Assembly: GCA_977006965.1 (NCBI GenBank)
Contig: OZ345383.1
Span: 1,922,001-1,986,000, forward strand
Length of the DNA: 64,000 bases
Reading direction: 5' to 3'
Origin: Phymatolithon calcareum
Taxonomy: Eukaryota; Rhodophyta; Florideophyceae; Hapalidiales
Positions 1 through 11,215 of this stretch are shown in pieces. The notes below the pieces were generated by a model. It did not search any database. It was not told the DNA's origin and saw only the letters and a list, made by a program, of their open reading frames with translations. Position numbers and translations under genes: made by a program. Position 1 is the first letter of the stretch. Each line of letters begins with the position of its first letter.

Positions 1-176
1 TTCCTCATACTTTTTCGGCACGAAAATTACGTCAGCGGAGCTGTTCTTATGACAACTTCGCTGATGTTGACCTCCAGAGTATTCTAATTGGTCAAATTAA
101 AGATTGTTTGTTCTTGTGGCCTTTATTGATGGTTATCATACTTCCCGTCAAATTTCTTTTTTAAGGCGCGCCTCTT

Positions 177-208
177 CTTGGCTTTGTTTTTTAAAAAACA
201 AAGCCAAG
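177..208. repeat. 32-bp perfect palindrome
   Basis: Two 16-nt arms (left arm CTTGGCTTTGTTTTTT) meet with no spacer. It lies about 250 bp beyond the 3' end of the transposase relic. It could be a terminal structure of that element, or one of the many unrelated palindromes scattered through this window. Confidence 0.8.
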
Positions 209-457
209 GAGAGCCGTGTTTATCTGAGAATCCATGTAACAGCTAGGACACAGGAGAACGGGGTGGTGAAAAATCTCAAATCCGCTACGATCCCGGTAGC
301 GCCGAGGCCCAGTGCATGGGATAGCGGATATGGTACAGACTCTAACCGGAAGATGTGGGAAAGCTAAATTTTTCAATAATCTAGGAGAGGCATAAACCCA
401 ATATTGTTGGCTGGTCCACTGTCCTGCTCAGCACTGTACAGACAATCCAATGTGATT

Positions 458-1375
458 TCAAATTTCTATTGAAAAATCAACAATGAACAACGGTTCGTCT
501 TGCAGCATCAAATGAGTAACGTTCAATACGGCAAAGAAGCAATCCCATGTCGGGATATATGGTGGCGGAATTGATTTTTGATAACAAAAAAATGTTTCAA
601 CCGTTTGTTCACGGTTTCGAGCCGAGCTCTGATACGCGCTAATGTAACATGCATCGGGTGCTGTGGGCCTGGGGGCTGAATGCACCTCGTATCAGAGTAG
701 CCACTATCTCCGATCACAAACTCATCGATATTTAGCATGTGCTTTAAGCCACCGCGGAAGAGGCGAATGTCACTAAACGTCCCGCAGGGCCAAGGACCAT
801 TAACCCACACTATATTGGCCCTCTCGAGAGAGACGGTCACTTCGTAGCGTACTCCAGGCCCGTTGGTCTTGTGGCTGTACCAACAAGTATCGAATGATGT
901 GGGCTCTTGAATGGGACAATCTGTCCCGTCGACGGAAAGAAAATACCCTTCTAACAGTTCGTCCCGTAGCCGGTCATCAAAGCAGATCTGAAGACTTAAA
1001 TGTTAGGAAAAGATTAAAAATGGAAAACAAAAAATAATAGAAACGAACCAATTTTAATGATGCCAACAGTTTTACGAACGTCCACTGCCACTTCCTGTAC
1101 ATCTTCTCGTTCACACCCGACAGAGCAGAATGCACGTGCTCCGTTGCATAAACCTTGAGAAAAGTAAGTGCCCAGAGCATATGGATTGGCTTGCTTTCCG
1201 GCGGTTGAATTCCACAAAGCAGCGACCACAGCAGACTGCAGACACTTGGACTAGCGCCGAGTAAGGCACGAAAGCGGCGATATCTGACGACCGCGGTGAG
1301 CCCCAGAGCCCTTCCAACCATCCCAGCACCGAGGGCGACGAAGTCGCGCGAGAAGACATGATCTCCATCGTCCAT
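458..1375 (-). pseudogene. PIF/Harbinger-type DDE transposase, one intron, C-terminal frameshift
   Basis: Exon 1 (1375-1049) starts at an ATG. Exon 2 (987-523) joins in phase after a 61-nt intron that begins GTTCG and ends TTCAG. The product has the Harbinger/DDE_Tnp_4 layout: a helical N-terminal part, the first Asp in SVDGTDC, a conserved WYSHK..GPGVRYEV block, the block VWVNGPWPCGTFSDI, the second Asp in GDSGY, and the Glu in ARLETVNKR. The exon 2 frame stops at 523 just after the HG motif. The neighbouring frame continues to 458 with family-like sequence (FFAVLNVTHL), so a single-base frameshift near position 540 appears to have broken the C-terminus. The catalytic triad is intact. No terminal inverted repeats were identified with certainty. 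Confidence 0.75.
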
Positions 1376-2066
1376 GATTAGCCTTGACTGTGGTACGACT
1401 GCTATGCAAGGTTCTGTACATCAGTGTAATGGAGGCAGTGCTAAGACTGGTGTACAGTTCCTTGCATCATAGTTATAACTTAAAACACGTATGTCAGAAT
1501 AAATAGAGCAAACTACATACATCAAGATCAATATGTCATAATTAATTCATTTTATATGCCAAAATATTTCGATTCAGATTTTCGGCCATGACCGCTATAT
1601 TGCCGTTTTCCAGAAGTTGTCAATTAGCATGCCGTTTTCCAGAATAATGCAGCCTCTACAGAGCTACTCAAGATTTTTTTCAGAAAACACAGGCAACGTT
1701 CTTGTTATTAGAATATGAACTGAGCTCTAAGTGTAAAAGGTGAGACAGCAGTGCTCCATTTTCTTCAGTTGCCCGTCCAAAAAACGGCATTAGAGCCCAA
1801 AAACGGCATATTGGAGGACTTTGAAAGAGTGTAACTCAAAAAATCCGTACAGCTTCGAAATCAAATGAGGCTTGTTTTCACAATTAATCCTAGCTTTATT
1901 CAAATTGGTTCTGCTAATGAAATGAACGTTTCTAAATTTAAAGATATTCAAAGGCTTGTTTTTGTACCGTTTCGAACGTTGGTTTTGAAGAAAGCGTTTT
2001 TTCAGGAAAACGGCTATCTGAAAAGTTACTTGACTATTGAAATTTGCTTACAATATGATTAGTCCA
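1376..2066. other. AT-rich intergenic stretch, no gene seen
   Basis: No credible coding segment was found. The only structure noticed is a short direct repeat, GCCGTTTTCCAGAA, present twice between 1600 and 1650. Confidence 0.5.
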
Positions 2067-2329
2067 TCAAAATGGCAGAAACTGTTCCTTTATTTTATTG
2101 GCCAACGTTGTTCTCCAATCAGATATAATTCTGAGTTTAATAATTGAAAATCTGTATGAGAGAAACTTCCCGCCAAACTGTAATTCTGTTTGCCGGGAAG
2201 TTTTAGTAATCACTGTAGTACTAGACTCGCATTTCGTGCACTCCAAGCAAATATCCAAATTCATTTTCCCGCTAATTCTCGGCACAATGCTGAAGCGAGG
2301 AAACATGTAAGCTAACTCTGCCGCTGCCA

Positions 2330-3146
2330 ATCCGAGGGCGGTGCGAACGCTTGCGCGACTTTTCGCGACCGGGGCGGTGAAGCTGTCGGACAAGTCCACC
2401 CAGTAGTACAATGACAAGCAATATGCCGATATTTTTGCCCCTTGCGATTGAGAAAAATTTCGGAAGGGGTTTAAGAAACTGATGGATGAAAGGTATGCGG
2501 AGGTGACTGCAAAAGGTAATAAACTAATCAGTCTCTTCTTTTTCAAACTTACCTCTAGTACTTCCTCTAACGCCATCATTTACATACTGTCCAAAACGCG
2601 CCCGAAGAAAAGTAAGGCTGCCGAGATTATCCTCGGCAGTGCCGCCGATAATGCCGACGACGGTGTCGCCGATGAGGACGGCGATGACATTGGCGCAGAG
2701 CTCGGCGATGGCGAGGCGTCAGGGGCCGAACTCCTGATGTCGCACTTGGAGTTCAAGACCTTTTAAACACTTACACACTGGAAGCACCCGTCTCGAAGGA
2801 GAACCGAGTGTGCTCGGCCGTGCTCCTCTCGACTGGTGTAGGCGAGCAAGGAAGCGACATAAGGGAAGAAGTTGAGGAAGGCTGGTTTCCGCTTATTAGC
2901 GTCGTCTGGCCCCCAGCTCTAACAAATGTGCCTATGCTGATGGAAATGTGGCTCCAGGGGGATGGTGTTCCTAAAATTGAGGATTATCATCCCCAGGTGC
3001 AGGGTTTCTATGACTATCTCGAACAGTTTCAGCAGACACGAAGCGACAAGATACCAGGAACACCTTGTGGCTTATTTCTAAACCACTGCTTTAAAACTCT
3101 CCTGTACAACTGTTGGGATTGGGTGGATGAGAATAAACAAAGATAG
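2330..3146 (+). pseudogene. Unidentified coding-like relic
   Basis: The plus strand from about 2330 to 2510 reads like protein but is interrupted by two TAG/TGA codons. A possible GT-AG intron follows (about 2517-2559). Open segments continue to 3146; the last, about 110 residues, ends in an aromatic-rich stretch containing WDWVDENKQR. An acidic low-complexity segment lies at 2660-2740. I do not recognise the family. The broken frame suggests an old mobile-element gene or a decayed host gene. Confidence 0.25.
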
Positions 3147-3290
3147 TCCACCGTCGCCCGCTCTACATTCGGGTTCATGTTCACCAAGGCGGACGGCACT
3201 GACTGTCTATCCCCTCCGGTGTGGATCGCATTCCGATCGCCCTGCCCTAATTGCCTTACGTTATGATACCACCCTTCGGTGAACAATCAA

Positions 3291-5000
3291 TAACTTGGAA
3301 ATTGGGATTAATTTCGCGCTTGGTCACAAAGATAACGAAACAGCTATAATCGGAACCAGCATTGCGGGCGCAACCGGTGCCGAAATGTATTATTTTTTAC
3401 ATCGGCCACATGTGTCAATTAGAATCACTGATTATGAAATAAACATGACCCTCAGATGAGGGCTGTTTCAGTTAACTGCTATTATTTTCGCACTTCTACT
3501 GTGTTAATGTTGTATATGAGTAAGTTGTACCCGTTGTGAATATAAATGGAGAAATTCAATCTCCTGTATAAGATGTAATACGTCTGAAGTTGCATGTTGC
3601 GTATCATCTGACTGAGGAGAGCGACTGTCATAATGAGCATGCAGAGGGCCACTTTGTCCAGGACAGTGCATTGTTGGTAGACCAGTGCACTGCATCGCCG
3701 ATCCGGGAAATCAGGAAGGTATACCTTGGCAAAACATTTCAAAATGTCACTTGACCTTGCTGTTAAAGGTCTTTTTATTTCAGATCCATGATGAATACCG
3801 TGAATTCATACGTCACTAAAAATGAAAGCTCATGCATGAATTCAAAGCTCAATTCAACATGAGCCTGGAGACGTGGACGAATTTTGCGGAAAAACTAACA
3901 CGAAGTACAGGAATGGATGGGAATACATATTTAAACTACCGTAAAACAGTGGAGAGAGGTATAAAATCAATAGAAAAGTAGTTTCGGTAGAAGAAAACGA
4001 AGAACACAGGAAACACAACAACACAACAAATGGCGGCGTTAGTGAAAGAAAAAATAAATGAGAACGCTTAAAATTGGATGGTGGTAATGAAGTTTACAAT
4101 GTTAGAGTAAAAGCATGAAAAGTTTTCCACCTCTTGAAAGCGAGAAAAGTCGGAGACACAACAACAGTCGTGAGAAAGAGCGTCAGTGAGCAGTTGAATT
4201 GGTGATATCTGTTGAAATTCGAGAAAGCAATACTTAACTGAGTGCAGCTCAGAGGAGGAAAGGAGCAGAACACGGAGTATCACAATTGACACTTGCTGTC
4301 GCCATAGGACTTCGGCATGTAGGAAAACATCTCAGTGATTGAGTCAGACGCAGACGAGGAAGGAACCATCAGTAAGCTGTAAACGATTCGAACACAGTAA
4401 AAGGGAATTTTGAAAGAGCCGAACGGCAAAGTGCAATGCACGTCCACAAGGAAAAGAGAGACAATATTTGCTTACCGGTCGTCAGAAAGCACTTACTGGA
4501 GCGCAAATTGTTAGCTGGGATGCAGCTGCAACCATGACTTGCACTGCCCATGGTCGCGAACAGGGTCGTTGAGGCTCTTTCATCGCAGTTATATAGGCAA
4601 ATGCACCACCGGCGTGCGCAGAACTCGGTTTTTAAAATCTTTGTATGAAACGAAACTGAATTTAGGGCAAACGCGAGGCATAGCACTATGACTGATTTAG
4701 TTGACTAATTTACGTGCTAAAGTTGATGCGATTGGCAGGAACATCAGGGCAGTTTCATATATCCACATGTCCAGGTGGTGACACCTATTCCATGTGTTCC
4801 TTGAGGACTCCGTTGAACTGCAGGAGCTAGTAAAGTGAAAGCCAGCTTTAATATCAACATCAACCAGCAAGTTTAGGCATTTTTGCCACTTCATCCTGTT
4901 CTCCTCACCGGAGAAGATTGCACCTAGCGCTCGGTATCTCTGTTTAGACTGACAGCTATCCTCATCCGACATAAATGGGATGGCTGAGGTAAATATGACC
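3291..5000. other. Gene-poor stretch, nothing recognised
   Basis: Low GC and only short, unconvincing open frames on both strands. A tRNA-like pattern at 4369-4498 was examined and rejected. Confidence 0.4.
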
Positions 5001-5490
5001 AGGACCGGATCACAGTTTTTGCGCCATCGACAATCAAGAAGACGGCGAAGACGCCACTGGGAAAGATGCAGGAAAAGCACGTGATGCGCAAAATACGGCA
5101 TCGCAACGTGGATCGGCCCTCACCGGCGAAGGAGCACAGTTCTTGCTTGCGTTGTCGGATGTGAAATGCCAAATTGTACAAGCCGTTGACGCGAGACTGG
5201 TCGTACACACGCAACGGATGCAACATGAATTGAGTAAAGCTGTTACAGATACACTGGGAGAAGTGCGAGCGAGGGCTGCATCAAATGCAAATACCGCGGA
5301 CGTTCTTGTGGACAGAAGCTTTCTATCTGGAAAGTGTCGGCAAGAAGTGCCTAATCTTAAGGATGTCACGACTAGCGACAAAATCCTTGTCCCGACAATA
5401 CAATGGACTCTTTTATTGACCGCTATCGACATGAGGATTGAGATAACAAGTCCTTTCCAGCTCGAAGGCAGCTGGAATGCGATTGCATAG
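5001..5490 (+). CDS. Unidentified open frame, possibly an exon or transposon fragment
   Basis: One frame is open from about 4999 to the stop at 5490 without an in-frame ATG near its beginning. The sequence is protein-like: an acidic Asp/Gly/Ala-rich start, then a helical stretch containing QIVQAVDARLVVHTQRMQHE. It might be a downstream exon or the remains of a mobile-element gene. The opposite strand is also open across 5034-5723, so the coding strand is uncertain. No family recognised. Confidence 0.25.
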
Positions 5491-6101
5491 TCCCAAGTCC
5501 TCATCCATTCCTCCGCTGCTTTCAAATCGCCAATGACGCAGATCTTCGACGATGGCAGGTTGTGCACGGGAATGCAATGCATTGGGTCAAGCATCACTTC
5601 CTTCGCGTGGCATAGATCGTAACGAAGTCCCATTTCAGAAATTGAGAGTATCTGTTCGTCTTTCGGTGTTGTCCCGGAGGGGAGTATGTACAAGTGGGTA
5701 ATCTTGGGCGACGTCAAGTGCACGGCAGTAGTCCCACGTGTATGAAGGAAACCGCTAACGGACTCATTGGCTGAGACAATATATTATAATCCGTACGGCT
5801 TAAATTTCCTCCCAAGAACACTTTTTGTTCCTCAAGTTTTATAGAATCTGTATTACTGAGCTTGAAGCTGCAGATAATAGACGGAAGACAATGAATGAGT
5901 AGTACGTGGGATTTACTGTAAACAGTAGTCCAAGATGCTAATTTGTATCACCCATTTCAAATGTACAAAAATTAACATCTCTGGATGCTAAATTTATCAT
6001 CTAGCCAAAATCCTGCGCCCCCAGTGAGGGGACCACCCTCCAGCCAAAACTGGCTTTACAGAGCCAACCTAAATTATCCAATCCTGCTTGCAAACCGCCC
6101 T

Positions 6102-6542
6102 TTACTCCCCTTGACGATGGTTATCATAATATGATATCCAAAATTTTGAACCTACATCGCCCTTTCTCTTGCGTACTCTGGCTGCAGCGAAAAAGCGCTC
6201 ACTTCTAAGATGAAGTTGGCAATCGATAGCTCGGAAGGTTCCGAAGCCATCGGCACCATTTTCTATTCTATGGAGTAAATAGCGGATCTGATAATTTTTT
6301 GATCCCCGTATTATGAAGGCCATTTTGTCCCGGCTGTTACATAGATTCTCCATTGTGCTCTCTATTCTATTCTCTCTCTTCATGTATTTTTCCAGCGGGA
6401 AATCTCCGGCGATTCTCAAATTAGAAAGAAGCAACGGATCTGATTGCGCGGAAAGCGGAAGGAGGTGCTGATATGATTTATTCCGTTCCATGGAGATGAG
6501 AACTAGTCTCGTCGAATACATGATGAGTGTCCCTGATGTCAT
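6102..6542 (-). CDS. Hypothetical 146-residue protein
   Basis: An ATG-started frame whose second half is basic and charged, with a stretch SERFFAAARVRKRKGDVG. No signal peptide, membrane segment or known domain is visible. It sits between a repeat-like stretch (6000-6060) and the compact block that starts at 6708, and may be a relic. Function unknown. Confidence 0.25.
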   Translation of the reverse strand: MTSGTLIMYSTRLVLISMERNKSYQHLLPLSAQSDPLLLSNLRIAGDFPLEKYMKRENRIESTMENLCNSRDKMAFIIRGSKNYQIRYLLHRIENGADGFGTFRAIDCQLHLRSERFFAAARVRKRKGDVGSKFWISYYDNHRQGE

Positions 6543-6707
6543 CGGCGGAAGATGACTCTGTCCTCAATATTCGATGAGATTTGTACAATTACTGTACACC
6601 AAAAATCATCACAAGTCAAGGCTGCCAAGACTTTCGATGAAGCAGACAACGACTTCAAAACCTAAATTTGAAACATCACCATCAACATACAGATACTCCC
6701 AATGTCT

Positions 6708-7815
6708 TCAAATATCCCGGTTGCCTCCTTTTGCCGTGTATCGTACGCGGTACCATCTGAGATCCACAGGTCTTCCCTTCGTGTCGACATACCGCATGTC
6801 CGCATTAGTGAGATACGTCGCCGTCCGCTGCACTACATCAAACCCCTTTCCATCCCCACTGAACACAACGACAGTGGTCTCCACGTCCTTGACCATAGGT
6901 CGCATCCTGATATCCTTCACGCCAGGCTCGACCGTCTGCCGCACCATTTCCGAAGCGTACATCACCTCCCCCTCCGCATCGCTGGCAAGCAAGTCCCGAA
7001 ACTCCTTTTCATCATCGAGTCCGATGCGTGTCGGCCGTATCGCGTAGTGCTGCTCGCGGAACAGCGAGCGCATCGACACGACAAACACCGCACCGTCCGC
7101 ACCAGACGGCCGTAAACTTGCTGTGAGCGCGCCCGCGTTTCGTACGTCGGTGTGACAGTCCAGAACGCATCCCCGACCCATGGTACTTTCCGCTATGGAC
7201 GACACGTTGAAGGCACGGTCCGCGACCACGCCGAGGGGCGAGCGAACGAAGCGCGCCTCGTACTCCACAGCCTCACCGATGCCCTACACAAATTAAGGCG
7301 CGCGCAGTCAGTCAGTCATCAATGCAGCCAAACTTCTCTACTGTCACTTGCTTCAGTCATCACACAAATCTGAATATTGCCACAGGAATAAACCGTACCT
7401 CGATGGCCTCCTCAAGCGCACCAGTGCGTCCAAAAAGACGATATCCTGCAGGCGCCGTCACCGCCGCAAGTGTCGACGATACTTTCCACGATCCCGCGCA
7501 GAAGTCTGGATACACAATGTCTGGTGCAGTCAGCAAATTTCGAGGTCGAGCGGGTATCTTTTTCGCAAGTCGTTCACGCAGGTCTGGACCGTTTGGCCGC
7601 AGCGGGTTAGCCGAGCCCGGATGTACACGCATTAGGGAAAGAGCCCCAGAAACAATTAGCAAGTGAACAACATTCCTCCGAGATATTGGGGTACTACACA
7701 ACACAATCGTCGTTCTTGGTCGACGTCCTGTGGACCTCGGGTGAACACGCAACAAGGACGGCCTCGCGAATCCTGTGCGCGAGACATGGTGATGCAAAAG
7801 AGGAAATGCAAGCAT
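6708..7815 (-). CDS. DUF6816-type thylakoid-lumen protein, two exons
   Basis: Exon 1 (7815-7399) and exon 2 (7283-6708) join in phase 0 across a 115-nt intron (donor GTACGG, acceptor TTGTGTAG), giving 330 residues. The N-terminus is basic and Ser/Thr/Pro-rich like a plastid transit peptide. It is followed by a twin-arginine lumenal signal: SRRN, then a hydrophobic run ending in a GSAN-type cleavage site. The mature part has motifs I associate with cyanobacterial and algal DUF6816 proteins: YPDF.AGSWKVSSTLAAVTAP in exon 1 and VVADRAFN in exon 2. The role is unknown; the location (Tat-routed to the lumen) is inferred from the signal. The upstream neighbour RPS16 is on the same strand, 229 bp away. 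The family name is from memory and should be confirmed by a profile search. Confidence 0.75.
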
Positions 7816-8044
7816 AGCAATCGACTTTGAGGTTTTGCGGTTCTAAATGCTTGTGTCGGAGAATGAAACCCCTATTTATTGATTATTTTTACATCATTAG
7901 TAAAAAATCGTTCGCGACAGGGACGGAGAGCGTGCAGGTTTAGGCGGACCCGACGGCGGTCAAGGAGCGAATAAACGGTGCCAGTCGCAGTGGAAGAATT
8001 TATAACGCGCCAAGACGAAGCGCCGCCAGAAAATAATCGGAGCA

Positions 8045-8771
8045 TTAACGGTACGATTTTTGGAAACGCGCACGCGCACCCCGTCCACCGAATTTCTTCG
8101 GCTCGCAACGACGCGGATCGGCGACCAACAGAGTTCGGTCGTAGGCGAGAAGAGCGTCCTTGAGTTCCTTCTTGGTAGCCTCATCAACAAACTTCTGATA
8201 GTATGCCACAAGTCCCTTCGCAATTGCCTGACGGATGGCGTATATCTGAGCAGTGTAACCACCACCCTTGACACGGAGCCTGATGTCGATGTCGGCGAAA
8301 CGCTCCTGACCGAGGATTAGAAGCGGTTCGAAAACCTTAACTCGAAGACCCTCCGGCTCAAGAAGGTCGAGCGGGGCGCCATTCAGCTTCATCAGACCTT
8401 TCCCATTTCCGGTAATGTGGGCGACAGCGACGGCGGTTTTCTACTCGGGAAATACAAGGGTTGTCGCGCAGGTTAGAAAAAGTTTACCAAGTTCTGAGAG
8501 TCGCTCCGGGGATCGAAAATCAAGGACGGCAGTCGCTTCGCGAATCGCGCTGGAGCAATACAACTACGCTGAGTCTATGCCATTGCCATTGCATACAACC
8601 ATTGCCGTTCGGCGCAGTGCTGGAAAGGCACGCAACAAGTGCAGCCATCGCACGATTCGATCGTGACGGAAATGAAGTCCATTTCGGTTCGCGCAGCGCA
8701 ATGGAAACAGATCACAAGAGACTTACCTTACGGCCGAAGACTTGGACGGAGTTCTTTGCGGCGGGAGCCAT
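8045..8771 (-). CDS. RPS16: 40S ribosomal protein S16 (uS9), two exons
   Basis: Exon 1 (8771-8727) encodes 15 residues, [15 protein letters not shown], from an ATG in a good context (ccaccATGg). A 286-nt intron (GTAAGT to GAGTAG) is followed by exon 2 (8440-8045). The joined product is 146 residues, the usual eukaryotic length, and runs through the diagnostic segments [33 protein letters not shown] and the C-terminal [16 protein letters not shown]. uS9 is a small-subunit protein whose C-terminal tail reaches the P-site tRNA. The intron placed near the start codon is typical of ribosomal protein genes. There is no sign of degeneration. Confidence 0.97.
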
Positions 8772-9292
8772 GGTGGATGAGCGCGGGTGCAATGGCGTGG
8801 CGATCCCAGAGGAAAATTCGCTCGATGCAGCTAGTGGGGGCTTGGGCGTGACTGGCTGACTGACCTTGCCACCCAGATGAAGGTATGATTTGGTGAGTAT
8901 CGACCGACGTCGGTCGACGACCTGAAATAAACCTAAATCGAAATCACACGTGGAAGACTGAGGAATAATCTGGCGAGACCACACGTATTCCACGTGGAGA
9001 GACTATTGGGATCAAACAACATCATTGGCATTGATGATTGATTTTGAGAAGGAGCAGTGCAACTCTGGTATTATCCGGGCCGGGGCAGCTTGGAATCCTA
9101 AAGGAATGATAATGTGTGCCTGCACAGTGCATCAATCAGGAACTGAGAGAGCTCTATTCCAAAGACTGGACAATACAAGAAGCGAGTAGTGTTGTCGTGA
9201 TGCCCTAGCGCATTATTTTTTTCAAGTTAGCATTATTCATTCCGTAGCCACAGCTCAAACATTCCCCAGCATGTGCCTGACATCAAAATACA
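8772..9292. other. Region between RPS16 and the GNAT gene
   Basis: Minus-strand genes lie on both sides, so this interval should hold the RPS16 promoter and the 3' UTR of the acetyltransferase. No clear TATA element or other gene was found. Confidence 0.4.
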
Positions 9293-10141
9293 TCAATCAA
9301 TCGCCTTCCCTTCCGCCTCATTCCCGCCTACGACCAGTCGCTTCCCCAACAACGTATGCTCCCTCTTCGCCAGAAACCCAAGCCACTCCGGAACTCGTTT
9401 CCGCTGCTCAACCTTCTCAAATCCCTCCGAGCAATACAACTTCACAGCCGCCTCATTCTCCCAATCAACATGTAGAAACACCTCCTCAATTCCCATCGCT
9501 CCCGCAATCCTATCCACAGCCCGAAGCAACTGTTTCGCAAGCCCCCGTCTCCGCCAGTCCACTCGCACCGCCATGGAACTGACATAAAACCTCATCTTCC
9601 CCTCCCACCGTTCCTTCCCGCCGAAAAAAGTACGCTTGCCCGAGTCAGCATGATGCAGTGTGAGGTCGAGCGACGCGACCACCATGCTGCCGTCTCGCGC
9701 GCAAAACGGCCGCCATTCAGCTGGAACATCAGTGTCCACGACAACCAGACAGCGACTGCCGCCCGACACACGCTCCACTAGCGCCGTGTATATCTCCCGA
9801 CGACGCATAGGGTAAAAATAGGGGTCTGTCGGATGCTGGTAGAACGCCTCACAGCGAACGTCGGCCACCGTGTACAGTTCACCCTTATGTGCGTCACGCA
9901 CCAAGTACCGCTCCGCGAGCTTGGACGGTGCGACGGGCGCCGGAGACACAGGCGGGGCGGATGGGGAGTCCGGCGGCGATGTTGTGCGCGGCGCGCGCAC
10001 ACGGGCACGCCGTGTGACGCCGGAGACTCGCGCTTGCGGCGCAGTGCATATTCGTGGCCGGGCGTGGGTGGCGGCGTGGAGGGAGGGGGGTAAAGGTGCG
10101 CCGAAGCAGGGCACACGCACGGTGCGCTGGTCGAGTGCCAT
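9293..10141 (-). CDS. GNAT-family N-acetyltransferase, probably plastid-targeted
   Basis: A single-exon frame of 282 residues from an ATG. Residues 1 to about 72 are rich in Arg, Ala, Pro and Ser with almost no acidic residues, as in a transit peptide. From about 80 onward the sequence shows the GNAT fold. A beta strand FYVSSMAVRVDW (185-196) leads into the acetyl-CoA loop RRRGLAKQL (197-205), matching the R/Q-x-x-G-x-G/A signature. The C-terminal NEAAVKLYCSEGF (229-241) is the usual motif B. An insert containing FFGGKERW precedes the core strand. The acceptor substrate cannot be told from sequence. Similar plastid GNATs acetylate protein N-termini or lysines, but that is only an analogy. Confidence 0.85.
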   Translation of the reverse strand: MALDQRTVRVPCFGAPLPPSLHAATHARPRICTAPQARVSGVTRRARVRAPRTTSPPDSPSAPPVSPAPVAPSKLAERYLVRDAHKGELYTVADVRCEAFYQHPTDPYFYPMRRREIYTALVERVSGGSRCLVVVDTDVPAEWRPFCARDGSMVVASLDLTLHHADSGKRTFFGGKERWEGKMRFYVSSMAVRVDWRRRGLAKQLLRAVDRIAGAMGIEEVFLHVDWENEAAVKLYCSEGFEKVEQRKRVPEWLGFLAKREHTLLGKRLVVGGNEAEGKAID

Positions 10142-10817
10142 GGGGTGTTACAATTCTTGCACGCCGGTGGGGGGAATGTTTGACGTCGCTAGTGACGGAG
10201 CGCGGGTCAGTTCAGTAATTGATGTCAATGAGACGGACGGTGGAGCGCGCAGGCAGATGGCTGGTTGCAAGCAGTGTGAGGTGCATGATTGAGAGTGGAA
10301 GCGGGGCGGGAGTTGGGAAAGAATAGGAAAGCTGGACAGCCATTCGATCATTTCAATCTGGGTTGGTGCCATTCAAACTGAAAAATATATGCAAATTTTG
10401 CATTCTTTTTATAGCATTTTGATCCCACTCATACTCAAAACTCCTACCTCCCATGTCCTCCCCCCTATCATAGGTACAGTACCCATGTAGCACTGTTTTA
10501 CAGTGCCTTGGTTATCATAGGGCAATGGCTATCTTCCCATCAGCACGTTCGCCCTTCAAGTTGAGACGCAATCCTTTTATTCTATAAAGGCACCTTGCCT
10601 GGAGCCACAGAGTGTCACAACTTCTCCGTTCCTGTGGAGGATCGTTGAGAGACTGAGCATCTCAAAGTTGCTAGCTTAGAGAACACATTCCTTTTCGCAT
10701 ATTTCTTTGCTTCTCTCTGCGCATATAAAAATTCAGATTAGGGAAAGGAAAAATATCTCTGTTCTCGACTGAGAAACATAGATGAGATATTATGTGAACT
10801 GCAGATCACGAGTAAGC

Positions 10818-10849
10818 CATGACGTAGAAAACATGTTTTCTACTTCATG
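10818..10849. repeat. 32-bp palindrome with one mismatch
   Basis: Arms of 16 nt centred on GAAAACATGTTTTC, with a single C/T mismatch. No gene is nearby. Confidence 0.75.
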
Positions 10850-11176
10850 ACCTACTCTTCAAGCTCTATGTATTGGTAGGACCAGTGTTCTATCATACCC
10901 CGATGACTGTGTACCACACCGGCTAGTCGACATGTCGACAACTTGTTGAGAAAGGATCAGCTCCTACTTTCTGACCTCAGAGCAACGACTTCAAGTTGGC
11001 ATAGTTGCTAACCACGCCCGCACCAAGATGCAAAAGCTTTCTCCACGTCACTGCCATCCTGCACACCAGTGCACGCGCTGTGCCGCTGAATAATTGTGCC
11101 ATTTTTGTGGAACCACGAGGTTCCACTAGTTCCTTAGTCCACGAATACGCTGGCCCCGATCGTGGCCAGACGATCA

Positions 11177-11215
11177 ACGGACGTGATATCGTTGAGTCAA
11201 CGATATCACGTCCGT
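11177..11215. repeat. 39-bp perfect palindrome
   Basis: Two perfect 19-nt arms (left arm ACGGACGTGATATCGTTGA) are separated by one G. Such exact symmetry is unlikely by chance and would fold into a strong hairpin if transcribed. Confidence 0.9.

Noticed and set aside
4369-4498. tRNA-like arrangement on the minus strand (CAGTAAG/CTTACTG, GCTT/AAGC, TTCGAAT loop)
   Set aside because: No acceptable anticodon arm could be placed, position 9 and conserved D-loop bases are missing, and no terminator follows.
5034-5723. 229-codon open frame on the minus strand
   Set aside because: The opposite strand reads at least as well, the C-terminal half is Ser/Cys/Ala-rich like an antisense shadow, and no domain is visible.
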